Source: Stenotrophomonas maltophilia (GTDB taxonomy: Bacteria > Pseudomonadota > Gammaproteobacteria > Xanthomonadales > Xanthomonadaceae). Taken from it: a stretch of DNA of 64,000 bases. The stretch is taken from positions 784,358-848,357 of the forward strand of contig FOZF01000001.1 of the NCBI GenBank assembly GCA_900113425.1, given 5' to 3'. Of this stretch, positions 54,934 to 63,471 are shown piece after piece. Position 1 is the stretch's first letter; the number at the start of each line of letters is the position of its first letter. The notes below the pieces were generated by a model, which saw nothing but the letters and a program-made list of their open reading frames with translations, did not search any database and had not been told where the DNA came from. A program made the translations under genes and the position numbers.

Positions 54934-55761
54934 ATGCAGAAACCCGCCGTCACCGTCATGGTCAAGGCCGCCCGCCTCGCCGGCAACGTCCTGTTGCGCA
55001 ACATCAACAAGCTCGAGGCACTGAACGTGGTGCAGAAGGGGCGGATGGACTACGCCAGCGAAGTCGATGCGGACGCGGAAAAGGTCATCGTCAAGGAACT
55101 CAAGCGCGCGTATCCCGAGTACGGCGTGTTTGGCGAGGAAGGCGGCGTGCAGGGCGAACATCGCCACATGTGGGTCATCGATCCGCTGGACGGCACCAGC
55201 AACTACCTGCGCGGCGTGCCTCACTACTGTGTATCCATCGCCCTGGTCGAGAACGGCGAGCCGACCGACGCGGTCATCTTCGATCCGCTGCGCAACGAGC
55301 TGTTCACCGCCAGCCGTGGCGCGGGCGCCGTGCTGAACGACCGCCGCATCCGCGTGGCGGATCGCAAGGACCTGGGCGGCACCATGATCCAGACCGGCTT
55401 CGCGCCGCGCGAGCGCGCCCGTGCCGGCGCCCAGCTGAAGGCCGTCGATGCCCTGCTGGTGCAGGCCGAGGACATCCGCCGTACCGGTTCCGCCGCGCTG
55501 GACCTGGCCTACGTCGCCTGCGGTCGCGCCGACGCCTACTTCGAGGCGGGGGTGAAGGCCTGGGACATCGCGGCCGGCGTGCTGCTGGTGCGTGAGGCCG
55601 GTGGCAAGGTGTGCGACTTCAAGGGAGCGCCGCTTGCGCGCATGGACAACCGCGGTCCGGAAACCCAGCAGGTGGTGGCGGGCAACCTGAAGGTGGCCGA
55701 GTCGCTGCAGAAGGTGCTGGTCAACACGGGCTATGCAGCCGAGTTCGACGCGAAGTTCTGA
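54934..55761 (+). CDS. suhB: inositol monophosphatase family protein SuhB
   Basis: A 275-residue member of the lithium-sensitive phosphatase family; SuhB also takes part in rRNA antitermination. Metal sites are [25 protein letters not shown] and [35 protein letters not shown] is the family start. A TAAACT -10-like box lies near 54851. It is followed by a terminator. Confidence 0.95.
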   Translation: MQKPAVTVMVKAARLAGNVLLRNINKLEALNVVQKGRMDYASEVDADAEKVIVKELKRAYPEYGVFGEEGGVQGEHRHMWVIDPLDGTSNYLRGVPHYCVSIALVENGEPTDAVIFDPLRNELFTASRGAGAVLNDRRIRVADRKDLGGTMIQTGFAPRERARAGAQLKAVDALLVQAEDIRRTGSAALDLAYVACGRADAYFEAGVKAWDIAAGVLLVREAGGKVCDFKGAPLARMDNRGPETQQVVAGNLKVAESLQKVLVNTGYAAEFDAKF

Positions 55762-55786
55762 GCTTCCCTGTAAAGCGGTTCATGGC

Positions 55787-55812
55787 AACGGCACCTGCGA
55801 AGGTGCCGTTTT
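55787..55812 (+). terminator. intrinsic terminator after suhB
   Basis: AACGGCACCT and AGGTGCCGTT form a ten-base stem with loop GCGA and a short T run. Confidence 0.85.
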
Positions 55813-55834
55813 CGTATCCGCAGTGATCGCGCTC

Positions 55835-55883
55835 GTCACTTTCTTTGCTCGTGCAAAGAAAGTAACCAAAGAAGCACGCCGCC
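55835..55883 (+). repeat. ACTTTCTTT palindromic repeat, copy 2
   Basis: Arms ACTTTCTTTGC and GCAAAGAAAGT (55838-55863, loop TCGT) are followed by AACCAAAGAAGCACGCCGCC. It matches copy 1 in the arms and tail but differs in the centre, with compensating changes. Confidence 0.85.
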
Positions 55884-55945
55884 AGGACGCGAGCTCGCTC
55901 AAGGCGGACCCAAGGTCAAGAACCACAGCTGCACGACGATGACGG

Positions 55946-55968
55946 GTAGCGCCGGGCCATGCCCGGCG
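55946..55968 (+). repeat. SMAG (REP) element between suhB and htpX
   Basis: GTAGCGCCGGGCCATGCCCG plus GCG, full-length SMAG palindrome with GTAG head. Confidence 0.9.
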
Positions 55969-56031
55969 AGCGAAGCGGCCGCTTCGCCTTCGACCTTGAA
56001 AGTGACACCCCTCCGCAGTCGCGGAAACGAT

Positions 56032-56052
56032 CCCGCGGGCATGCCCCGCTAC
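56032..56052 (-). repeat. SMAG-like element, GGGGC variant
   Basis: On the minus strand GTAGCGGGGCATGCCCGCGG, a GTAG-headed hairpin with a shorter stem than the main SMAG class. Confidence 0.7.
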
Positions 56053-56070
56053 CGCCGACGCGCAAACAGA

Positions 56071-56095
56071 AACGCCCGGCACGGGGCCGGGCGTT
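56071..56095 (-). terminator. hairpin at the end of htpX
   Basis: AACGCCCGGC and GCCGGGCGTT form a ten-base stem with a five-base loop, 28 bases after the htpX stop. The T run on the minus strand is interrupted (TTTCTGTTT), so termination may be partial. Confidence 0.65.
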
Positions 56096-56123
56096 CCTGT
56101 AGTAGTGCATTGCAACCGGAGGC

Positions 56124-56990
56124 TTACACCACCGTCGACGCCCGCAGCGCGGCGATGCGCTCTTCCAGCGGCGGGTGGCTCATGAACAGCTTCTTCGCGG
56201 TCGAACCGGCGATGCCGAAGGCAGCAATCTGGGTCGGCAGCGTGCTCTGGCCGTGGTTGAGCTGCAGGCGCTCCAGCGCGGCAATCATCTTCTGGCGACC
56301 CGCCAGCGAGGCACCACCGGCATCGGCGCGGAACTCGCGATGGCGCGAGAACCACATCGAGATCATGGTCGCGAACAGGCCGAACACCATCTCCAGCACG
56401 AACACGATGATGTAGTAGGCGAACCCGCGGCCGCCGCCTTCGCGGTTGCCCGACAGCGCGCTGTCGATGACGCCGCCGACCACGCGCGCCAGCACGATCA
56501 CGAAGGTGTTCAGCACACCCTGCAGCAGCGCCATGGTGATCATGTCACCGTTCGCCACGTGGGCGATCTCGTGGCCCAGTACCGCTTCGGCCTCGTCTTC
56601 GCTCATGTTCTGCAGCAGACCGGTGGACACCGCCACCAGGGCGTTGTTGCGGTTGGCGCCGGTGGCGAATGCGTTGATTTCCGGGCCATCGTAGACCGCC
56701 ACTTCGGGCATGCCGATGCCGGCCGCCTTGGCCTGGCGCTCGACCGTGGCCAGCAGCCAGCGTTCCGTCTGATTGCGTGGCTCGGTGATCACCACCGCTC
56801 CAGTGGAGCGCTTGGCCATCCACTTGGACAGCAGCAGCGAAATGAAGGAACCGCCGAAGCCGAAAATCGCGGCCATCACCAGCAGGCCGCTCATCTGGTT
56901 CGGATTGACCCCCAGCAGCGACATCACGATGCCGGCCAGGATCAGCACTGCAAAGTTGGTGGCTAGAAAGAGTGCGATGCGGGTAAACAT
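56124..56990 (-). CDS. htpX: membrane protease HtpX
   Basis: M48 zinc metalloprotease of 288 residues that degrades misfolded membrane proteins. The zinc site is [17 protein letters not shown]; four hydrophobic segments are visible (two N-terminal, two in the middle). The [18 protein letters not shown] stretch carries the third ligand. It is divergent from gluQ. Confidence 0.96.
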   Translation of the reverse strand: MFTRIALFLATNFAVLILAGIVMSLLGVNPNQMSGLLVMAAIFGFGGSFISLLLSKWMAKRSTGAVVITEPRNQTERWLLATVERQAKAAGIGMPEVAVYDGPEINAFATGANRNNALVAVSTGLLQNMSEDEAEAVLGHEIAHVANGDMITMALLQGVLNTFVIVLARVVGGVIDSALSGNREGGGRGFAYYIIVFVLEMVFGLFATMISMWFSRHREFRADAGGASLAGRQKMIAALERLQLNHGQSTLPTQIAAFGIAGSTAKKLFMSHPPLEERIAALRASTVV

Positions 56991-57083
56991 GGGAAATTCC
57001 GGCTCGGAAGGGGTCGATATCCGCCAATTTGCGGTGCGGTCAGCTTGAATTCAAGCACCAACCTGACCGACGATTCAGCCAGC

Positions 57084-58004
57084 ATGACCTCCCCCCTTTC
57101 CTGCGGGCGCTTCGCGCCCTCGCCTACCGGCCTGCTGCACCCCGGCTCGCTGCTGGCTGCATTCGGCAGCTGGCTGCTCGCGCGCCATCACCATGGCCTG
57201 TGGCGGCTGCGCATCGAAGACATCGATCCCCCACGCACCGTGCCCGGGGCTGCGCACGCGCAGTTGCAGACACTGGCGGCATTCGGCCTGGCCCATGATG
57301 GTCCGGTGCTGTGGCAGAGCGAACGTGGCGATGCTTACCAGCAGGCTCTGGACAGGCTGCTGGCCAGCGGGCAGGCCTTCATCTGCCACTGCAGCCGCAG
57401 CGAACTGGCGGCCCGGGGGGGCATCCACCATCGCTGCGTCGCGCGGCAGCCCCGACCGGACCCTGCCGTCCGCTTCCGCGTACCGGCCGGCAGCGTGGTG
57501 CAGTTCGACGATGGCCTGCGCGGCCGTCAGGTGCAGGACGTCCACGCCGAGGTGGGTGATTTCGTACTGCGCCGCGCCGACGGGTGCTGGGCCTACCAGC
57601 TGGCAGTGGTGGTCGACGATGCCGCGCAGGGCGTCACCGACGTGGTGCGCGGCGCCGACCTGCTCGACTCCACCGCGCGGCAGATCCTGCTGCAACAGGC
57701 ACTCGGACTGATAGTGCCGCAGTACTGGCACCTGCCCCTGCTGCTGGACGCCCCCGGGCACAAGCTGTCCAAGTCGCTGGCCGCGCTGCCGGTCGACAGC
57801 GCCCGCCCGGTGCCGGTGCTGCGTCAGTTGTGGGGCCTGCTCGGCCAGTCGCCCGCCGCACTCGACGGTTGCGACGATCTGCACGGCCTGCTCGCGGCCG
57901 CCCGGCAGGCATTCGATCCGGCCCGCCTGCCACGCACGGACATCCTGTTGCCGACGGGCGCACTTTCCGCGCCGATGTTGCAGAATCCCCCTTCCCCCAC
58001 CTGA
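57084..58004 (+). CDS. gluQ: glutamyl-Q tRNA(Asp) synthetase
   Basis: Truncated GluRS paralogue (GluQRS, 306 residues) that attaches glutamate to queuosine of tRNA-Asp. The HIGH-type motif is GRFAPSPTGLLHPGSLLAAF and KMSKS is PGHKLSKSLAALP; there is no anticodon-binding domain. The frame is open from a TTG at 57045, but MTSPLSCGRFAPSPTG is the family start. Confidence 0.94.
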   Translation: MTSPLSCGRFAPSPTGLLHPGSLLAAFGSWLLARHHHGLWRLRIEDIDPPRTVPGAAHAQLQTLAAFGLAHDGPVLWQSERGDAYQQALDRLLASGQAFICHCSRSELAARGGIHHRCVARQPRPDPAVRFRVPAGSVVQFDDGLRGRQVQDVHAEVGDFVLRRADGCWAYQLAVVVDDAAQGVTDVVRGADLLDSTARQILLQQALGLIVPQYWHLPLLLDAPGHKLSKSLAALPVDSARPVPVLRQLWGLLGQSPAALDGCDDLHGLLAAARQAFDPARLPRTDILLPTGALSAPMLQNPPSPT

Positions 58005-58021
58005 AACCCGGACTGCACTCC

Positions 58022-58762
58022 ATGACATCTCGCGTCGCACTGGTCACCGGCGGAACCGGCGGCATCGGTACCGCCATCTGCCAACGCCTGGCCGACCAGG
58101 GCCACCGGGTCGCCACCAATTATCGCGATGAAGCCAAGGCCCGCGCCTGGCAGCAGGCGATGACCGAACGCGGCTACAACGTGTCCATCTTCGCCGGCGA
58201 CGTGTCCGATCCGGACAGCGCCGAAGCGCTGGTGCGCGCCGTCGAAAACGAACTGGGCCCGGTCGAGATCCTGGTCAACAACGCCGGCATCACCCGCGAT
58301 ACGACCTTCCACCGGATGCGTGCGGACCAGTGGCATGACGTGATCAACACCAACCTCAACTCGGTGTTCAACGTCACCCGCCCGGTCATCGAAGGCATGC
58401 GTCGCCGCGGCTGGGGCCGGGTCATCCAGATCAGCTCGATCAATGGTCTGAAGGGCCAGTACGGCCAGGCCAACTACGCCGCCGCCAAGGCCGGCATGCA
58501 TGGCTTCACCATCTCACTGGCACGCGAGAACGCGGGCTTCGGCATCACCGTCAACACCATTTCGCCGGGCTACGTCGCCACGGACATGGTCATGGCCGTG
58601 CCGGAGGAAGTGCGCGCCAAGATCATCGCCGACATTCCGACCGGGCGCCTGGGCAAGCCGGAGGAGATCGCCTACGGCGTGTCCTTCCTGGTGGCCGAAG
58701 AGGCCTCGTGGATCACCGGCAGCAACCTGGACATCAACGGCGGCCATCACATGGGCTGGTGA
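58022..58762 (+). CDS. phbB: acetoacetyl-CoA reductase
   Basis: NADPH-dependent SDR enzyme of 246 residues that makes (R)-3-hydroxybutyryl-CoA for polyhydroxybutyrate. Cofactor motif VALVTGGTGGIGTAI, NNAGITRDTTFHRM, catalytic Ser in QISSINGLKGQ, Tyr and Lys in NYAAAKAGMHGF. The N-terminal TNYRDEAKARAW and the C-terminal GSNLDINGGHHMGW match PhbB rather than FabG. phaR follows. No PHB synthase gene is in the window. Confidence 0.92.
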   Translation: MTSRVALVTGGTGGIGTAICQRLADQGHRVATNYRDEAKARAWQQAMTERGYNVSIFAGDVSDPDSAEALVRAVENELGPVEILVNNAGITRDTTFHRMRADQWHDVINTNLNSVFNVTRPVIEGMRRRGWGRVIQISSINGLKGQYGQANYAAAKAGMHGFTISLARENAGFGITVNTISPGYVATDMVMAVPEEVRAKIIADIPTGRLGKPEEIAYGVSFLVAEEASWITGSNLDINGGHHMGW

Positions 58763-58812
58763 GCCGCGCGGGGCGGCCGGTCACGTGCCGGACCGTACCT
58801 GCCTGGGGCCAT

Positions 58813-58846
58813 GCTGCGCAGCACGCAAACCCTTGTTGCGCAACAC
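58813..58846. promoter_or_regulatory. two TGC-GCA palindromes, candidate PhaR operators
   Basis: TGCTGCGCAGCA (58813-58824) and TGTTGCGCAACA (58835-58846) are perfect 12-base palindromes with centres 22 bases apart, about two helix turns. They lie 98-132 bases before phaR. They match the TGC-N-GCA type of site reported for PhaR/PhbF regulators. Confidence 0.6.
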
Positions 58847-58944
58847 GATCTGCCGTGAAAGCCAAGCCTGGCGGGGGCTGGGGCGGTTGCAACGGCTGCT
58901 GCACTGCGCCATGCTGCGCGTCTACTGTGACGAGTGACCGCTTC

Positions 58945-59478
58945 ATGGCTGCGACCCGCATCATCAAGAAGTATCCGAACCGCCGTCTCTACGACACCGA
59001 GATCTCCAGCTACATCACCATCGAGGACGTCCGCCAGCTGATACTGGACGGTGAAGACTTCGAGGTCCGCGACGCCAAGAGCGGCGACGACCTTACCCGT
59101 TCGGTCCTGCTGCAGATCATCGCCGACCAGGAGCAGGACGGCGAGCCGATGCTCTCCACCCAGCTGCTGAGCCAGCTGATCCGCTTCTACGGCGACTCCC
59201 TGCAGGGATTCATGGGCAACTACCTGGAACGCAGCATGCAGGTGTTCCTGGACCAGCAGCAGCAGTTCCGCCAGCAGATGGGCAACCTGCTGGGCCAGAC
59301 GCCCTGGGCGATGATGAACCAGCTGACCGAACGCAACCTGGAGCTGTGGCAGGAATTCCAGCGCAGCATGGGCACCGGCTTCGGCGGCCCCCGCCCCGGC
59401 GGAACCGGCACGGGAACCGGAACCGGCAGCAAGCCGAACGAACCGGGCACCGGCACCGGCGGCAAGACCCGCCGCTGA
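58945..59478 (+). CDS. phaR: polyhydroxyalkanoate synthesis repressor PhaR
   Basis: A 177-residue regulator of PHB genes and phasins. The N-terminal DNA-binding domain is complete (IIKKYPNRRLYDTEISSYIT, EDVRQLILDGEDFEV), and the PHB-accumulation regulatory domain follows (LLSQLIRFYGDSLQGFM, NYLERSMQVFLDQQQ). The last 45 residues are a Gly/Thr/Pro tail with GTGTGTGTG. It lies downstream of phbB behind two operator-like palindromes, so autoregulation is likely. Confidence 0.95.
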   Translation: MAATRIIKKYPNRRLYDTEISSYITIEDVRQLILDGEDFEVRDAKSGDDLTRSVLLQIIADQEQDGEPMLSTQLLSQLIRFYGDSLQGFMGNYLERSMQVFLDQQQQFRQQMGNLLGQTPWAMMNQLTERNLELWQEFQRSMGTGFGGPRPGGTGTGTGTGSKPNEPGTGTGGKTRR

Positions 59479-59499
59479 GCCACAGCATCGACTGACATG

Positions 59500-59528
59500 A
59501 AAACGGCGCGCCACCGGCGCGCCGTTTT
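59500..59528. terminator. bidirectional terminator after phaR
   Basis: AAAACGGCGCGCC and GGCGCGCCGTTTT form a 13-base stem with loop ACC. It separates convergent phaR and the TraB/GumN gene. Confidence 0.93.
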
Positions 59529-59555
59529 CGTCTGCGGGTCATCCGCAGGCGGACG

Positions 59556-60503
59556 TCAGCGCTTTGCCTTGCACGCTGTGCAGACGCGCTCGACCTTGTA
59601 ACCCTTCGCCCTGAGCTTCTCGACCACGCCATCGCTGCCAAGCAGATGCAGCGTGCCAACCACCACCAGCGTGCCACCCTGCCCCGCCTGCAGATACGGC
59701 ACCAGCTTCGGCACCCAGGCATCATTGCGGCCGGTATTGATGCGCTGGTAGAGCTGCGGGTACTGCTGGCGCATCTCGGCAGCCATTTTCGTCCACAGCA
59801 GCCGCTCGTCACCGCGGCGCCATGCGTCGTGCAGCAGGCGCGCCTGTTCATCCCCCTTGTCGGCCTGATCAAGGGCTTCGGACAGCATCTGCCGCTGCTC
59901 CTGCACCGACATCCCATCAAGCATGCCGATCTGCGTATCGATGTCCTCCAGACCACCGGTGCTGCGCCCGGTCGCCTGTGCGCGCTCCATGAAGTGACGG
60001 TCCAGACCGAGCGCCGGGTCCAGACCCATCTTCTGCATCTGCCCCACTGAAATGCTCAGGCCGACAAACCAGGGCTTCATGCCCTGCATCTGCGCCAGCG
60101 GCAGCTTGTTCACGGCGGCGAAAGCCTGCAGCTTCTGCCAGGTCGCTGCATCGAGATCACGCTTCAGTTCGCTGCCGTCGGTGCGCACGGCGGCCTGCAC
60201 CATGCGGCTGGCCAGCTGCGGCGACTGCATGTCTTCCGGCGAGAGTTCGAACAACACGCGCTGCGAGGCCCCGAAGGCCTGCTCCACATCGGCCGACAGC
60301 GGATAGTCCTGCGGCTTCAACAGATGGAACGAGCCCAGCAGATACAGCCGTGAATCGCCGGGGCCGGTGACCTTCCACAGCAGCGGTACCGGCGGCTTGA
60401 CCGACGCACCTTCAGCGGCCGGGGCATTGCGGCCCTGCGCCAGTGGCGCCACCGCGCAGGCCAGCAGCAACACGGCGGCGTGGAACAGGTGTCTGATCAT
60501 CAT
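59556..60503 (-). CDS. TraB/GumN family protein
   Basis: A 315-residue secreted protein with a signal peptide (to about APLAQG). It has the paired GxxH motifs of the TraB/GumN family (LYLLGSFHLLKPQDYPL and VVVGTLHLLGSDGVVEKL) and a conserved Glu in LFELSPEDM. The family is thought to be metalloprotease-like. It ends in VCTACKAKR with two close cysteines. The gum cluster itself is not here. It follows the DUF1684 gene with one base between. Confidence 0.88.
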   Translation of the reverse strand: MMIRHLFHAAVLLLACAVAPLAQGRNAPAAEGASVKPPVPLLWKVTGPGDSRLYLLGSFHLLKPQDYPLSADVEQAFGASQRVLFELSPEDMQSPQLASRMVQAAVRTDGSELKRDLDAATWQKLQAFAAVNKLPLAQMQGMKPWFVGLSISVGQMQKMGLDPALGLDRHFMERAQATGRSTGGLEDIDTQIGMLDGMSVQEQRQMLSEALDQADKGDEQARLLHDAWRRGDERLLWTKMAAEMRQQYPQLYQRINTGRNDAWVPKLVPYLQAGQGGTLVVVGTLHLLGSDGVVEKLRAKGYKVERVCTACKAKR

Positions 60504-60504
60504 G

Positions 60505-61431
60505 TCAGCCTTCTCCTTCAGGCAGGTGGGCCTTTTCGCCCGCTTCCACGCGAAGGTCCAGCCGGTTCTCCGGCGGTGCCAGCGGGCAGGTCGCGTAGGG
60601 CGTGAACGCGCAGGGCGGGTTGTAGGCGTGGTTGAAATCGATGAGCACGCGGCCATCGGCGCCGGGTGCGCCGGTATCCAGATAGCGGCCGGCGGGATAA
60701 CTGCCGCGGCCGCTGGTGCGGTCGGCGAAAATCAGGAACAGGGGCTCGCCGGGGGCACCGATCGCCTCCAGCCGCCAGGTCCGGCCATCACGCTCGAACT
60801 CGACGGCACCGGCATTGGGCATGTCGGTGGTCAGTCCGGTGATGTCGACGATCGGCAAGGTCTTGCCCGGTGCGTGCGCAACGAAGCGCGCCTGCACCTG
60901 CCAGCCGGGACCTCCCGGCCAGTACTGCAGGCCGGCGAAGTCCCGGCGTGCAGGCGCGTCGGCATGCTTGACCCTGAGCGCATCGCGCGGACCACGCCGG
61001 ATCAGGCTGAGCTGGCCCTTGCCGCCGTCGAAGGCAAGCAGGGTGGGCTGCGGATCCTTGTCGGTATCCATGCGGATGCGCCCTCTTACCGGCTGGCCGT
61101 TGTGGGTGAGCTCCGCCCCGGCTTCCGGCGTGAACCACCATTGCCGACCCTCGCGCCGCAGCAGGCCGAGCTTGTCCGGCCCCACTGCCAGACGGATGCC
61201 ATTGGTGGCACCGCTGCCAACGAAGTGCGATCTGTTCTGCAGCCAGTGCAGACCGACCAGCGCCGTCCAGCCATCAGGCCGGGTCAGATCCTGATAACGC
61301 GCCACGCGCCATTGCTGCTGCGCGGCGGCGTATGCCGGGTCTTCCACCACCGCAGGCGCCGGCGGCGGCGCCGGGCTGCAGGCTGCCAGCAACAAGACAG
61401 CCAGCAGGCCGCCCACTCCCCGATACGCCAT
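60505..61431 (-). CDS. DUF1684 lipoprotein
   Basis: A 308-residue protein with a lipobox (LLLAACSP, cysteine about residue 18) and a Pro/Ala linker. The DUF1684 body contains WTALVGLHWLQNRSHFVGSG, VIDFNHAYNPPCAFTPYATCPLAPPENRLD and GRGSYPAGRYLD. The function of the family is unknown. The start at 61431 puts the lipobox at the usual place. It begins 11 bases after the mutL stop and precedes the TraB/GumN gene, so the three may form one operon. Confidence 0.9.
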   Translation of the reverse strand: MAYRGVGGLLAVLLLAACSPAPPPAPAVVEDPAYAAAQQQWRVARYQDLTRPDGWTALVGLHWLQNRSHFVGSGATNGIRLAVGPDKLGLLRREGRQWWFTPEAGAELTHNGQPVRGRIRMDTDKDPQPTLLAFDGGKGQLSLIRRGPRDALRVKHADAPARRDFAGLQYWPGGPGWQVQARFVAHAPGKTLPIVDITGLTTDMPNAGAVEFERDGRTWRLEAIGAPGEPLFLIFADRTSGRGSYPAGRYLDTGAPGADGRVLIDFNHAYNPPCAFTPYATCPLAPPENRLDLRVEAGEKAHLPEGEG

Positions 61432-61442
61432 CGATGCTCCCC

Positions 61443-63338
61443 TCAACGTCCGCGCAGGAACCAGCGGTCGATCTCCGCCAGCGAAAAACGGGCCCAGGTC
61501 GGCCGGCCGTGGTTGCACTGGCCGGATCGCTCGGTGATCTCCATGTCGCGCAGCAGGGCGTTCATTTCCGGCACCGTCAGCCGGCGATTGGCACGCACGG
61601 CGCCATGGCAGGCCATGGTCGACAGCAGTTCGTCGCGCGCGCTCGCTACGCGGCGGCTCTGGCCGTGCTCACGCAGGTCGGTCAGCACGTCGCGCAGCAG
61701 CCCCTCCGGCTCGGCGTGGGCCAGCAGCGCGGGAATGCTGCGCACATGCAGCGAGCCCGGGCCGGCGCGCGTCACCTCGAAACCAAGCGCGGCCAGCGTC
61801 GCGGCCTCGCTCTCTGCGGTATCCGCTTCGCGTTCGCCCACCGCCAGCGTGATCGGCACGAGCAACGGCTGCGACTGCAGGCCGATACCATCGTGCGCGT
61901 TCTTCAACCGCTCATAGCCGATGCGCTCGTGCGCCGCATGCATGTCGACCACGATCAGGCCTTCGGCATTCTCGGCCAGGATGTAGATGCCGTGCAGCTG
62001 CGCGATCGCATAGCCCAGGGGCGGCACGCCCGCGTCGGCACGGGTGTCCGGCAGGCCGCTTCCGCTTGGCATCGCAGGCTGCGCGGTGCCGCCTTCGCCT
62101 GCAGCAGGCGTGGCATAGAGCGCGGCGTAGGCGGCCGGCGCATCGGCAACCTGCAGGCCCAGCGGCTGCTGCGGGCGCCATCCCTGGTATCCGCCACCGC
62201 CGCCCGACCCCGGAGCAGGACCACGGACCAGACCGAATCCGGACGCGCCCACGGTCGATGCCGCCGCTGCTGCCCCCGCATCCGCCGCCTGCCCGGCACC
62301 TGCACCGATCTCCTGCGCCGACACGCCGGCCCGGGTATCGGCCAGCGCGTCCTTCAGCGTGCGGTAGACGAAATCATGGACCAGCCGCGCATCACGGAAA
62401 CGTACTTCGTGCTTGGCCGGATGCACGTTGACGTCGACGCGCGTGGGGTCAAGTTCCAGGAACAGCACGTAGGCCGGCTGCCGGCCATGGAACAGCACAT
62501 CGCCGTAGGCCATCTTCACCGCGTGGGCAACGCTGCGGTCGCGTACCGAGCGGCCGTTGACGTACAGGTACTGCTGGTCGGTACTGGCCCGCGAATAATG
62601 CGGCTGCGCGATCCAGCCGTGCAGGCGCAGGCCCGCGCCGCTGTGATCCACACGCACCGCCTGCAGCGCGAAGTCATCGCCCAGTGTCTCGGACAGGCGC
62701 GCGTCCGAATACAGGTCACCCGGCTTGTAGCGGCGTGATGCCTTGCCATTGTGCGAGACCCGCAGCTCGACGTCCGGCCGCGCCAGCGCCAGCGAGCGCA
62801 GCCATTCTTCGATGTGCCCCAGTTCGGTGCGCTCGGCGCGCAGGAACTTGCGTCGCGCGGGCACGTTGTAGAACAGCTCGCGCACTTCCACCGTAGTACC
62901 CGGTGCGTGCGCGCGCGGCGTGACCTCGCCGATCTTGCCACCATCGATCTGCAGCGCCGAACCGTGCTCGTCATCCGCGCGGCGCGACGCCAGGGTGAAA
63001 CGACTGACCGACGCGATCGACGGCAGCGCTTCGCCGCGGAACCCGAGCGTGGCCACCGACTCCAGATCGTCCAGATTGGCGATCTTGCTGGTGGCGTGCC
63101 GCGAGACGGCCAACGGCAGCTGCTCCGCTGCGATGCCACTGCCGTTGTCGCGGATGCGGATCAGGCGCACGCCGCCTTCTTCCAGGTCGATGTCGACACG
63201 GCTGGCGCCGGCATCGATCGCGTTCTCGACCAGCTCCTTGACCACCGACGCGGGACGCTCGACCACCTCGCCGGCGGCGATCTGGTTGATCAGGATGTCC
63301 GGCAAAGGCCGGATCGGGCGCGGGCCGGGCGCGCTCAT
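61443..63338 (-). CDS. mutL: DNA mismatch repair protein MutL (endonuclease type)
   Basis: A 631-residue MutL. The GHKL ATPase has [26 protein letters not shown] and [12 protein letters not shown]. The linker at about 330-450 is Ala/Gly-rich. The C-terminal part has the nicking-endonuclease site [15 protein letters not shown] (about 465), [12 protein letters not shown] and [13 protein letters not shown]. coli MutL lacks that site, so strand choice here probably does not depend on Dam/MutH. The stop is 11 bases before the DUF1684 start. Confidence 0.95.
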   Translation of the reverse strand: MSAPGPRPIRPLPDILINQIAAGEVVERPASVVKELVENAIDAGASRVDIDLEEGGVRLIRIRDNGSGIAAEQLPLAVSRHATSKIANLDDLESVATLGFRGEALPSIASVSRFTLASRRADDEHGSALQIDGGKIGEVTPRAHAPGTTVEVRELFYNVPARRKFLRAERTELGHIEEWLRSLALARPDVELRVSHNGKASRRYKPGDLYSDARLSETLGDDFALQAVRVDHSGAGLRLHGWIAQPHYSRASTDQQYLYVNGRSVRDRSVAHAVKMAYGDVLFHGRQPAYVLFLELDPTRVDVNVHPAKHEVRFRDARLVHDFVYRTLKDALADTRAGVSAQEIGAGAGQAADAGAAAAASTVGASGFGLVRGPAPGSGGGGGYQGWRPQQPLGLQVADAPAAYAALYATPAAGEGGTAQPAMPSGSGLPDTRADAGVPPLGYAIAQLHGIYILAENAEGLIVVDMHAAHERIGYERLKNAHDGIGLQSQPLLVPITLAVGEREADTAESEAATLAALGFEVTRAGPGSLHVRSIPALLAHAEPEGLLRDVLTDLREHGQSRRVASARDELLSTMACHGAVRANRRLTVPEMNALLRDMEITERSGQCNHGRPTWARFSLAEIDRWFLRGR

Positions 63339-63431
63339 GGGGCAATGTGGGCAGCAGACTTCATGCGCCGATGATAGCGGAGGTACCGCGTGGAGAGTCG
63401 AGCCCGGTCACCTGCACGATGCCGATGATGC

Positions 63432-63452
63432 GCCATGCCCTCCGGGCATGGC
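63432..63452. repeat. perfect inverted repeat between amiC and mutL
   Basis: GCCATGCCC and GGGCATGGC form a nine-base stem with loop TCC, 20 bases after the amidase stop. There is no T run. It shares the CCATGCCC core of the SMAG elements but lacks a GTAG head. Confidence 0.7.
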
Positions 63453-63471
63453 CGGTCCAACGCGGTGCGGC

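Larger units (their letters stand above)
55813..56123. other. intergenic region with repeats, no gene
   Basis: This 310-base gap between suhB and htpX holds, in order, the second ACTTTCTTT palindromic repeat (55835-55883), a SMAG element (55946-55968), a GTAGCGGGGCATG-type element (56032-56052, minus strand) and a hairpin (56071-56095) that may end htpX. No ORF looks real. Confidence 0.8.
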
